From Bacteroidales bacterium UBA6397 (GTDB taxonomy: Bacteria; Bacteroidota; Bacteroidia; Bacteroidales; UBA932), in NCBI GenBank assembly GCA_002439875.1, contig DJQB01000006.1, positions 1-15,613 on the forward strand: a stretch of 15,613 nt of DNA. Direction: 5' to 3'. Positions 7,303 through 15,500 of this stretch are shown piece after piece (position 1 is the stretch's first letter; each line of letters opens with the position of its first letter). The notes below the pieces were generated by a model, which was not told the DNA's origin, did not search any database, and saw nothing but the letters and a program-made list of their open reading frames with translations. The position numbers were made by a program, and so were the translations under genes.

Positions 7303-8445
7303 ATGAAACTTATAAGGATAACACTTCTGGCAGCGGCGATTTTCTGTGCCGCCGTGATGTCTGCCGCTACGAAAACGGCGGAAACAACCGTCAAGGCCTC
7401 GGATCCAAGAATCACCTACATCGGCAGGACCGAGGTAAAAGAAGGTAATGTCTCATTTGACTGGACCGGCATTTACGCTAAAGTAAGATTTCAAGGCAAC
7501 TACTTGAGTCTCAAAGCATCCGACACCAAAAAAAATTTCTACAACGTCTGGATTGACGGTTCTATGGACAGAACGCCTGACAAGGTTGTGGCCGTGCATG
7601 GAAGTGACACAACCATCGTGATATTCAGTGTCGAAGAACTAAAGTCCCGCTTCGGAAAGGACAAAAAGGCAGCCAAGACCCAGCATCAGGTGATTCTCCA
7701 GAAACGCACAGAGGGCGAGCAGGGCACCACTACCTTCAGCGAGTTCATCACAGACGGAGGGTTCCTTCAGGCCGACGCACCTAAGGACAGGATCATTGAA
7801 TATATCGGTGACTCCTATACCTGCGGCTACGGCACGGAAAGTTCCAACAAGGATCGGTTCAAACCGGAAACCGAGAACCAGAACCTGACCTACGCATGCG
7901 CGGCGGCGAGGTACTTTGACGCCGACCAGATCGTCGTTGCGCACTCGGGAATGGGGATCGCCCGGAATTACAACAGCAAGCTCACAGACTACTGCATGCC
8001 GGAGCGCTACATCCAGACATTCGACTGCAAGAAGGACAGCAGATGGGATGCCAAGGCCTGCGGACTCAAGCCAGACATAACTGTCATTTATCTCGGCACC
8101 AATGACTTTTCAAGAGGGATTCAGCCGGCGGAAAGACTGTTCGTCAAGAACTACATCAAGCTTATGAAAGAGATCAAGAACAACTATGGAGAGGAACACC
8201 CGATCCTCTGCATGGTGCCCAAGCACGACTACCTTATGTTTGAATATATCGTCAATGTTCTGGACAACTGCGGTATGCAGAACGTTCATATGCTGGCGCT
8301 CGGGCAGTCCGTCCACAACAATGTGGAGGACATGGGAGCCGACGGGCATCCTAACTACAACGGACATCTCAAGATCGCCCACACCGTGATTCCTTACATC
8401 TCCACAATCACCGGCTGGGAACTTACAGGCAACAAGATAAAATAG
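7303..8445 (+). CDS. exported SGNH/GDSL esterase, CE2-like
   Basis: The product has 380 residues from the ATG at 7303, with a signal peptide (first about 22 residues, ending ...AAVMSA). An N-terminal beta-sandwich-like part (about 30-160; YIGRTEV, SFDWTG, KNFYNVWIDG) comes before an SGNH hydrolase domain. The catalytic serine is S171 in YIGDSYTCGYG. The GTND block is at 265-268, and the C-terminal block DGHPNYNGH places D347 and H349. This two-part layout is that of carbohydrate esterase family 2, whose known members remove acetyl groups from plant polysaccharides. The natural substrate here is inferred only. The frame extends upstream to a TTG at 7225, but that crosses the promoter and is not coding. 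It is the first gene of a three-gene unit, with a gap of 6 bases to the next. Confidence 0.88.
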   Translation: MKLIRITLLAAAIFCAAVMSAATKTAETTVKASDPRITYIGRTEVKEGNVSFDWTGIYAKVRFQGNYLSLKASDTKKNFYNVWIDGSMDRTPDKVVAVHGSDTTIVIFSVEELKSRFGKDKKAAKTQHQVILQKRTEGEQGTTTFSEFITDGGFLQADAPKDRIIEYIGDSYTCGYGTESSNKDRFKPETENQNLTYACAAARYFDADQIVVAHSGMGIARNYNSKLTDYCMPERYIQTFDCKKDSRWDAKACGLKPDITVIYLGTNDFSRGIQPAERLFVKNYIKLMKEIKNNYGEEHPILCMVPKHDYLMFEYIVNVLDNCGMQNVHMLALGQSVHNNVEDMGADGHPNYNGHLKIAHTVIPYISTITGWELTGNKIK

Positions 8446-8451
8446 CGGGAC

Positions 8452-8853
8452 ATGACAACTAAAGGAAAGATTATGGCATGGACTGGTGCCATTCTGGCTC
8501 TGGTCATGGCCGGATTCATCTACTTCAGGTTCTATTTCGTTTTCGGGGACGGAGTCAAAGCCGGTGAACTTAACCAGTTCATCTATAAAGGCTATGTCTG
8601 GAAGACATACGAGGGAAAACTGATCCAGGCCGGATTCAGAGGCTCGAGCAAGAACGCCGGAAGCGCGGCGGTCGAGTCGTACATATTCGATTTTTCCGTC
8701 GCCGACGAGGAAGTCGCCGACGAGCTCATGAGGTGCAGCGGCAAGACAGTTGAGCTGCATTACAAGGAATACCTCGGAACCCTTCCGTGGCGAGGAATGC
8801 AAAAATACGTTGTGGACAGGATTGTCTCGACATCAACACCGGCCGTCGAATAA
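8452..8853 (+). CDS. small single-pass membrane protein of unknown function
   Basis: The product has 133 residues: one hydrophobic segment near the N terminus (about 8-30) and then a soluble domain of about 100 residues. The soluble part has the stretch KAGELNQFIYKGYVWKTYEG (36-55) and ends with LHYKEYLGTLPWRGMQKY. From memory, similar Bacteroidetes proteins share GYVxKTYEG and LPWRG stretches and are sometimes labelled 6-phosphogluconate dehydrogenase. No dinucleotide-binding fold is visible here and the protein is far too short for that enzyme, so I give no function. The topology is probably N-terminus inside with the domain in the periplasm. Its TAA stop shares a base with the ATG of the S9 peptidase (TAATG), implying translational coupling. 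Confidence 0.85.
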   Translation: MTTKGKIMAWTGAILALVMAGFIYFRFYFVFGDGVKAGELNQFIYKGYVWKTYEGKLIQAGFRGSSKNAGSAAVESYIFDFSVADEEVADELMRCSGKTVELHYKEYLGTLPWRGMQKYVVDRIVSTSTPAVE

Positions 8854-10874
8854 TGAAAAAAGTACTTACAATCATCGCGTTGGTAACACCTCTTGTCCTC
8901 AACGCCCAGACCGGGGTCGTTACGACGCACCCGGCGAACCCAAGCGGCAAACAACTCACAATGGAAGAGGCCGTGCTCGGCAAGAACGTCCGCCCGGCAA
9001 GCGTAGCGGCAACATGGAAGGACAGCGACACATTCATCTTCAATATGGACGGCGATTGGATGCAGGAGAATCTCCGCACCGGAGAGATTTCCGAATATTC
9101 GGCCGAAAGGCTTCCGGAGGGTATACCCAAGGAAGCCGGAAACATAATGAGAAGCGATGCGGGGACATTCGCCTACACCGTCGGAAAAGACCTCTACATC
9201 TTCGGCCAGTCCCCCGTTCTTGTCGCTAAAAGCAAGAATCCGGACATCACTTACGGGCAGTCGGTAAGCCGCAACGAATTCGGAATCGATGGTGGAATAT
9301 TCTGGTCACCGGACGGTTCCAAGTTGGCTTTCTACAGAAAAGACGAGTCAATGGTCTCCGACTTTCCTCTTCTTGACATCACCACCCGCACAGGCTCACT
9401 CAAGAGCATCAAGTATCCTATGAACGGCATGGGCAGCGAGAATGTGAGGCTCGGAATATACGACGTGAAGACTGGAAAGACCGTGTGGTGCGATGTCAAT
9501 GAATATGGCATTGACCAGTACCTGACCAACATCAGTTGGTCACCTGACAGCCGGAATGTTCTCATCCAAGTTCTCGACCGCACACAGAAGCACCTGAAAC
9601 TGAATATGTACAGGGCTTATGACGGAACCTTCGCGCGGACAATTCTAACCGAGGATGACACCCGTTATGTTGAACCGCTGGATCCCGTGTGGTTCCTCAA
9701 GGGAACATATTCATTCATCTACAGGACGGACAACAGAGACGGCTTCCGAAATCTTTATCTGTGTGACACATTGGGGACAGTTAGACGGCTGACAGCGGTT
9801 GACGCGGATGTGGAGTACATAGCCAACGACGGTCGTTTTGTTTATTACACCTCGGCGGAGGTCTCTCCTGTGGAGAATCATCTGTTCAGGATCGAGATCA
9901 ATACAAAAAAAGGCAAGCTCGGCAAGCCGGTCAGACTGACAGTCGAGGAAGGGTGGCACACAATCAGCCTCAACGATGAATGCACCAGATACATCGACAA
10001 CTACAGCAGTTTCAATGTGCCGCGCGTCACCAACCTCATGACATCCGACGGAAAATTGATCCGCAATCTCGTCACAGCCAAAGACCCTCTCAGATCATAC
10101 AAGACCGGTGAGGTCCTTTTCGGCACGGTCAAGAGCGCTGACGGCAAGTATGACAACTGGTACAGGCTCTTCCTGCCAACGGATTTCGATCCCGCGAAAA
10201 AATACCCTGTGGTTCTATATGTCTATGGAGGGCCTCATTCCCAGATGGTTCAGAACGCATGGCTCGGCCAGATTCGTATGTGGGAGATGCTGATGGCCCA
10301 GAAAGGTTACATTGTCTACGTCCAGGACAACCGGGGAACGCAGAACAGGGGGGCTGAATATGAAAAAGCCATCCACCGCCACTGTGGACAGGCCGAAATG
10401 GCCGACCAGATGGTAGGCGTCAACATGCTGAAATCCCTGCCATTTGTGGACTCTGAAAGAATCGGAGTCCATGGCTGGAGCTACGGCGGGTTCATGACCA
10501 TCTCATTGATGACCAACTATCCGGAGACATTCAAGGCAGGAGTGGCAGGCGGACCGGTCATAGATTGGAAATGGTACGAGGTAATGTACGGAGAACGCTA
10601 CATGGAGACTGAGGCCAGCAACCCGGATGGATTCGCCCATACCAGCCTCATCGGGAAGGCAGGCGACCTCAAAGGTAAGCTTCTTATCTGCCAGGGTGCG
10701 ATTGACAGCACTGTGGTTTGGGAACATAGCCTTAGTTTCGTACAGAAATGCATCGAAAAGAATGTCCAACTTGACTATTTCCCTTATCCATGCTCCGAGC
10801 ACAATGTCTTTGGAAAATGGAGGATTCACCTCATGGACAAGGTCACGAACTATTTCGATGACTATCTAAGATAG
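8853..10874 (+). CDS. exported S9 family peptidase, dipeptidyl peptidase IV-like
   Basis: The product has 673 residues from the ATG at 8853, with a signal peptide (residues 1-19, ending ...VLNAQ). The N-terminal two thirds form a DPP-IV-type beta-propeller (NEFGIDGG 141-148; FWSPDGSKLAFYRKDES 150-166). The C-terminal alpha/beta hydrolase domain has an oxyanion stretch YVYGGPHSQ, the nucleophile S543 in HGWSYGGF, D618 in QGAIDST and H650 in CSEHNVFG, so the catalytic triad is complete. Family members release di- or tripeptides from the N terminus, often after proline. The Glu-Glu pair that binds the substrate amino terminus in classical DPP-IV is not obvious; a single E142 in the NEFG motif may serve. 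It overlaps the previous gene by one base and ends just before a strong terminator. With the tricorn-like protease it suggests peptide use in the periplasm. Confidence 0.92.
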   Translation: MKKVLTIIALVTPLVLNAQTGVVTTHPANPSGKQLTMEEAVLGKNVRPASVAATWKDSDTFIFNMDGDWMQENLRTGEISEYSAERLPEGIPKEAGNIMRSDAGTFAYTVGKDLYIFGQSPVLVAKSKNPDITYGQSVSRNEFGIDGGIFWSPDGSKLAFYRKDESMVSDFPLLDITTRTGSLKSIKYPMNGMGSENVRLGIYDVKTGKTVWCDVNEYGIDQYLTNISWSPDSRNVLIQVLDRTQKHLKLNMYRAYDGTFARTILTEDDTRYVEPLDPVWFLKGTYSFIYRTDNRDGFRNLYLCDTLGTVRRLTAVDADVEYIANDGRFVYYTSAEVSPVENHLFRIEINTKKGKLGKPVRLTVEEGWHTISLNDECTRYIDNYSSFNVPRVTNLMTSDGKLIRNLVTAKDPLRSYKTGEVLFGTVKSADGKYDNWYRLFLPTDFDPAKKYPVVLYVYGGPHSQMVQNAWLGQIRMWEMLMAQKGYIVYVQDNRGTQNRGAEYEKAIHRHCGQAEMADQMVGVNMLKSLPFVDSERIGVHGWSYGGFMTISLMTNYPETFKAGVAGGPVIDWKWYEVMYGERYMETEASNPDGFAHTSLIGKAGDLKGKLLICQGAIDSTVVWEHSLSFVQKCIEKNVQLDYFPYPCSEHNVFGKWRIHLMDKVTNYFDDYLR

Positions 10875-10904
10875 CGTTCACATAGTTTTGCGGTAATATA
10901 TTCA

Positions 10905-10944
10905 AAAAAACAGGGAGGATCGCCATGGCGTCTCCCTGTTTTTT
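10905..10944. terminator. bidirectional intrinsic terminator
   Basis: AAAAAACAGGGAG (10905-10917) pairs perfectly with CTCCCTGTTTTTT (10932-10944), a 13-bp stem. It has an A-run on one side and a T-run on the other, so it works from both strands. It sits between the convergent S9 peptidase and MFS genes and should end both transcripts. The 14-base loop contains the palindrome CGCCATGGCG. Confidence 0.9.
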
Positions 10945-10962
10945 CATATTCATTGGCCTCCG

Positions 10963-12390
10963 CTACTCAGAGATAGGATCATACTTAGGGGCCAGGGCCT
11001 TCATAGCCGTCCATCCGATGATGTAGGCGACGGCACAAAAGCAGAAAATGATGAAGTAACCGGCAGGTTTGCCCTCAAAGCCAAGGAAACGAAGATTGGC
11101 ATCACCAGCATAGACAAAAAGATGTCCTGCTACTTTCTGGAACATAAACGAACTCAATCCTGCCGCCATTCCGCAGATTCCAGTGATGGTCGCCGCCGCT
11201 TTCTTCGGGAACATATCGGTTCCGACGGTGTAGAGGTTCGCAGACCAGCTCTGATGAGCGGCGCCGCCAAGACCGATACAAATCACAGGGAACAACGGGG
11301 AAATCTGTCCGAGAGGCTGTGCAAGAAGGACCACGAGCGGGAGCAGCGCAAAAATCAGCATCGCCCTGGTACGACAAGTGTAAGGATCCTTGCCGGTCTT
11401 GTTGATGAATATTGTAGGCAACTTTCCGCCAAAGATGGAAAGCATCGTGATCAGATAAAGGATGAAGATCAAAGATATGCCGGCAGGGTCGGAGGTTTTG
11501 ATGCCGAATTGTGTGTTTAGATAGGATGGAGTCCAGAACAGGAAAAACCACCAGACACCGTCGGTTAAGAACCTGGCGAGGATGAACGCCCAAGCCTGAC
11601 GATGTTTGAGGCATTGGAATATTCCCATCCTGCCACCTTCCACCTCTTTCTTCTTCGTATACCCTGCGTCCAGGGCTGCGTCCTGCTCGATGTAGGCAAG
11701 TTCCTCAGCGTTCACATGCCTGTTCTCTGAAGGCTTCTTGTAGACGAACACCCAGAAACCCATCCAGACGAAGCCCAACGCGCCTATAATGAGGAACGCC
11801 ATCTCCCATCCGAACTTGGCTGCCAGAACAGGAATTGTCAGAGGAGCCACCAAAGCGCCGATTGAAGCCCCTGAATTGAATATAGACGTGGCGAAAGCAC
11901 GGTCTTTCTTCGGAAAGTACTCTGCAGTGGCCTTTATGGCGGACGGGAAATTCCCTCCCTCACCCAAAGCCAGCACGCATCTGGCGAACATGAACATATA
12001 GACGCTGAAAGTAGAGATGGCCACAGCCATATCGCCTGTCGCCTTGATCAACTCAAGTTTTGAACCGGCTCCAATGTAGGCTTCGGTAGCCACTCCGCAC
12101 AATGCATGGGCACATGCGCCAAAAGACCAGACTCCTATGGCCACTGCGTAACCTTTCTTGGTTCCCAGCCTGTCAACTATGCGCCCGGCGAAAAGCTGGG
12201 CGATGGCATAGACTATCGCGAACAAACCTGTAATGTTGCCGTAGTCAATCTCATCCCAATGAAATTCCGGTTTGATGAATTCATCCCAAGTGAGGGAAAG
12301 GACCTGCCTGTCTAAGTAGTTGACAGTTGTCGCGAAGAAGAGCATCGCGCAGATCACCCATCTGAAATTGGTCATTTTGCCTTTGTTCAT
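10963..12390 (-). CDS. MFS transporter, hexuronate (ExuT/ACS) type
   Basis: The product has 475 residues from the ATG at 12390, with about twelve membrane segments. The N terminus FRWVICAMLFFATTVNYLDR (9-28), the loop-2 motif GRIVDRLGTKKG (69-80) and the TM4 region RCVLALGEGGNFPSAIKA are typical of the anion:cation symporter family that takes up hexuronates and related sugar acids. The middle loop (PSENRHVNAEELAYI) is also typical of that group. Substrate identity is inferred from family likeness; other organic anions are possible. An insertion of about 29 residues lies between TM3 and TM4 (about 99-127). The frame also contains an ATG at 12450, which would add 20 polar residues; the shorter start matches the usual family N terminus, but both lie downstream of the promoter. 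The gene is monocistronic, with its own promoter and a shared terminator. Confidence 0.9.
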   Translation of the reverse strand: MNKGKMTNFRWVICAMLFFATTVNYLDRQVLSLTWDEFIKPEFHWDEIDYGNITGLFAIVYAIAQLFAGRIVDRLGTKKGYAVAIGVWSFGACAHALCGVATEAYIGAGSKLELIKATGDMAVAISTFSVYMFMFARCVLALGEGGNFPSAIKATAEYFPKKDRAFATSIFNSGASIGALVAPLTIPVLAAKFGWEMAFLIIGALGFVWMGFWVFVYKKPSENRHVNAEELAYIEQDAALDAGYTKKKEVEGGRMGIFQCLKHRQAWAFILARFLTDGVWWFFLFWTPSYLNTQFGIKTSDPAGISLIFILYLITMLSIFGGKLPTIFINKTGKDPYTCRTRAMLIFALLPLVVLLAQPLGQISPLFPVICIGLGGAAHQSWSANLYTVGTDMFPKKAAATITGICGMAAGLSSFMFQKVAGHLFVYAGDANLRFLGFEGKPAGYFIIFCFCAVAYIIGWTAMKALAPKYDPISE

Positions 12391-12470
12391 ATTCTTCAGT
12401 TGTCTTAATGTCACCAAAACATGATTGTTGTCCGCATCCGGCAAGGGCATTCCATACCGGACACAGACAA

Positions 12471-12500
12471 CAAAGATACAATGATTTTATTCTAAATCAA
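12471..12500 (-). promoter_or_regulatory. promoter of the MFS transporter gene
   Basis: On the minus strand, TTG (12498-12500) is followed after 19 bases by TATCTTTG (12471-12478), matching the Bacteroidetes consensus. Transcription should begin near 12464, giving a leader of about 75 bases to the ATG at 12390 or about 14 to the one at 12450. Confidence 0.65.
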
Positions 12501-12510
12501 TGAAATCGGC

Positions 12511-12522
12511 GCAAACGTTTGC
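12511..12522. promoter_or_regulatory. candidate LacI/GalR-family operator
   Basis: GCAAACGTTTGC is a perfect 12-bp palindrome with a central CG, the hallmark of LacI/GalR-family sites; it contains the GCAAACGTTT core of the enterobacterial PurR box. It is centred about 52 bp upstream of the inferred start of the MFS transcript, between that promoter and the stop codon of the collagen-like gene. No regulator gene lies in the window. Assignment to a regulator family is inference. Confidence 0.45.
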
Positions 12523-12547
12523 TAATCATCCTCATCGTCCATATGCT

Positions 12548-15500
12548 CTATGGCAGAGGAGCACTCCTGGCATCCTTTATGGCCTGGAATATGTACGTCT
12601 TGTCGCCCAGCTGGCATGAAGCGACGTATGGATTCGACTCATCATAAATGAACATACCCTCCGCTCCCTCGTAGTACAGATCACGAAACGAGAAGTCACT
12701 CATCTTTAGATTGAACTTATCGTAGACATTCCTTATTATGAACGGAGACTGGTTAATAATCATCCCGTCCTTGGCGGAAAAATACACATCCGCCCTATTG
12801 TTGATTTTCACGCCGGCGAGTGTCCCCGAATTTCTAAGGAAACATGAGTTGAACCCGTTTACCGTCAGGTTGGTGGCCGCCATATATTCCAACATCGAGT
12901 CAAACCTTTTGAACCGGTAAGTGTCCGTTTCTGAATCATAATAGGCTTCCCGCAGATAGACATGGCCAAAAGTTGAATAGTCAAAGGCAAAACTGAAGGA
13001 TGTCTGCCCAAGGATCAGTTCATAGTTTGTCTTGTGAACAGGTATCTTGGATGTACCATCATCAGACATGACCAGTTTGCCATTATAGCTCGTGAACTCC
13101 TCGTCCGCATCTCCCCCTTTCAATGCCTTGACATCCAGTTTCCCGACTCTGCAATATTCAGGAATGACGGTTTTGGTACCGGACACACATTGTTGGCCAT
13201 AGTCAAGTATCGGCAGACTATAATATTTATTACTGATAGGCAGATAGTTCACCGGCACCATACGGGGACTCTTACCGTCTCCGAAAGAGACCTGCCTTGT
13301 CATTGTGCTGGGCTCGGTTCCCTCCGGTCTGTCCCATGAATAGTCCACTTGAGGATCCAGAATTCTCATTAGATGGTCTCCAATGGCGAAATCACTGACA
13401 GACCACGGAGATGATTTGAGTTCCACCTCCCTTAACCTTGTCATGTCCCCAATACTCCGGTAAAGGTTGTAGCCTGTCCCATCCCTGTCCGATAAAGGAA
13501 ACTTCCGGCCTCCCCACTCTGTCTCAGCAATGCCCTCAACTGTCCTCACTATCTCATAATGAGCACACACATATGAGCTAATCCATTCTGAACCAACCAT
13601 TTTTACATCTATATCAACTTTATAAGGCACGCCACATGTCGCCGCGATCTTGCTTTCATCAGTTATGGTCTTTTCGCCATAGGAAAAACTCAACGGCTTT
13701 GTCCTTGAGGAAAGGTCACAGATTGAAGGAAGACCCGGCCGCCAGTCCGGCAGTTCCTCTCTGGTAAGGTAAATGTAGCCTGACGCATCAGATGTTTTGG
13801 TGTAGGTGTTGCCGATCTGGTCTTTGAACCTTACGGTACAGCCAGGAATCACCACCGGCCCAGGACCGGTCACAATGAACGCACAACCTCCGGAAAACGG
13901 GTTGACATATTCATACGTCGTGTCTCTGACAGCATTATTCTTCGTCACTTTCGCCAGAGCCCTGACCGGGGCCAAGTTGTACTTGCTCCAATCGGCCTCT
14001 TCCGCATACAAAGTGTCTACAGCCACCAACGACGCTCCTGGTTCACCGTTGCCACCACGCAGATAATTGAAGAAATCGCTCAATGAAACAGCGGTCTTTG
14101 GCCATTTCGGATATTTTGCCTTGTCATAGACTCCATTGTCTGGATTCTCAAGACCTGAAGCGCTGAGCACAAGCTCTTTCCAAAGTTCGTAGGCGGACTT
14201 GCCGTCAGAGCCATCCTTCCCGTCGGACCCGTTGTTACCGTCAATTCCATCCTTGCCGTCAATTCCATCCTTGCCGTCGGAGCCGTCCTTTCCGTCCGAG
14301 CCGTCCTTTCCGTCTGAACCGTCCTTTCCGTCTGAACCCGACTCGCCCTTTTCACCTGTGGCGCCTCGGAGATATTCATAGAAATCAGCCACGGATGTTT
14401 TAGCCGTATCCCATTTGCTACCTGGATTCTTTGGGTCATCAAGACCGGAGGATGATGTCACATCCGCAACCCATAATTCATAAGCAGACTTACCATCATT
14501 CCCGTCCTTACCGTCAACTCCGTCCTTGCCGTCAGTTCCGTCCTTGCCGTCAGTTCCGTCCTTGCCGTCAACTCCGTCCTTGCCGTCAGCTCCGTCCTTG
14601 CCGTCAGCTCCGTTCTTGCCGTCGGAGCCGTCATCTCCCTTTGGCCCTTGGGCCTTTATTCCTGTATCGACGCTTCCTATCCACCAATTTCCGTTAGTTC
14701 CAACAAAAGGTATGTCACCATCTTTTCCGTCCAAACCGTCCTTACCATCGGCACCGTCCTTACCATCCCGACCTTTTGCGGTAACGTTGGTAAAGACCGT
14801 ATCCTTCGTCTCTTTATTGACAAAGATCCATTCTCCAGTCTTTGCATGGATTTCCGGCGTCAATCCATTATTTCCATCCTTACCATCTTTTCCATCGACA
14901 CCGTCCTTGCCGTCAAGCCCCGAATCACCTTTGTCTCCTTTAGGACCAGCCTGGCCGGTAAGATACTGGAAGAATTTGAGAATCGAAAGATCTGAAAGAG
15001 TGATCAGATTGCCGTTTTGGTCTGTAACAACGCCTCCCGAGGATATTGTAGCCGTAATGTAGGTTTTCCATACCTCATAAGCGCTCAGTCCATCAACTCC
15101 GTCTTTACCAGACGTTCCGGTGTCGCCCTTATCGCCTTTGTCTCCTTTATCTCCTTTATCTCCTCTGGCCTTGACACCAGTATCAGTATCACCTATCCAC
15201 CAGTTTCCATCTCTTATGTAAGGAATAAGGCCGTCAGAACCGTCATTTCCTGTCAGGAACCAATAGAAATCAGCCATTGTTATCTTAGACTTATCCCATT
15301 GCATCCCTGGATTGTGAGGATCCTCCACTCCAGACGCGACATACATTTTCCATAAGTCGTATGCCGAGTCTCCGTCAGATCCATCCTTACCGTCTTTTCC
15401 GTCAGCACCGTCTTTTCCGTCAGCACCTTTGTCTCCGACAGCGCCACGTAGATATTCATAGAAATCAGCCACGGATGTTTTCGTCGGATTCCATTTGCTT

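Noticed and set aside
8787..8852. N-terminal extension of the S9 peptidase
   Set aside because: It overlaps the end of the membrane protein gene in another frame and precedes a clear signal peptide that starts at the coupled ATG (8853).
12391..12450. Longer MFS start at 12450
   Set aside because: It adds 20 polar residues before the usual family N terminus; not excluded, since the promoter lies upstream of both starts.
12511..12522. Palindrome as terminator of the collagen-like gene
   Set aside because: It has no loop and no T-run, and could form only a four-base stem; a protein-binding site is more likely.
14199..15062. Plus-strand open frames rich in Pro-Ser repeats opposite the collagen arrays
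   Set aside because: They are the complement of the GKDG codons; the repeats on the other strand explain them.
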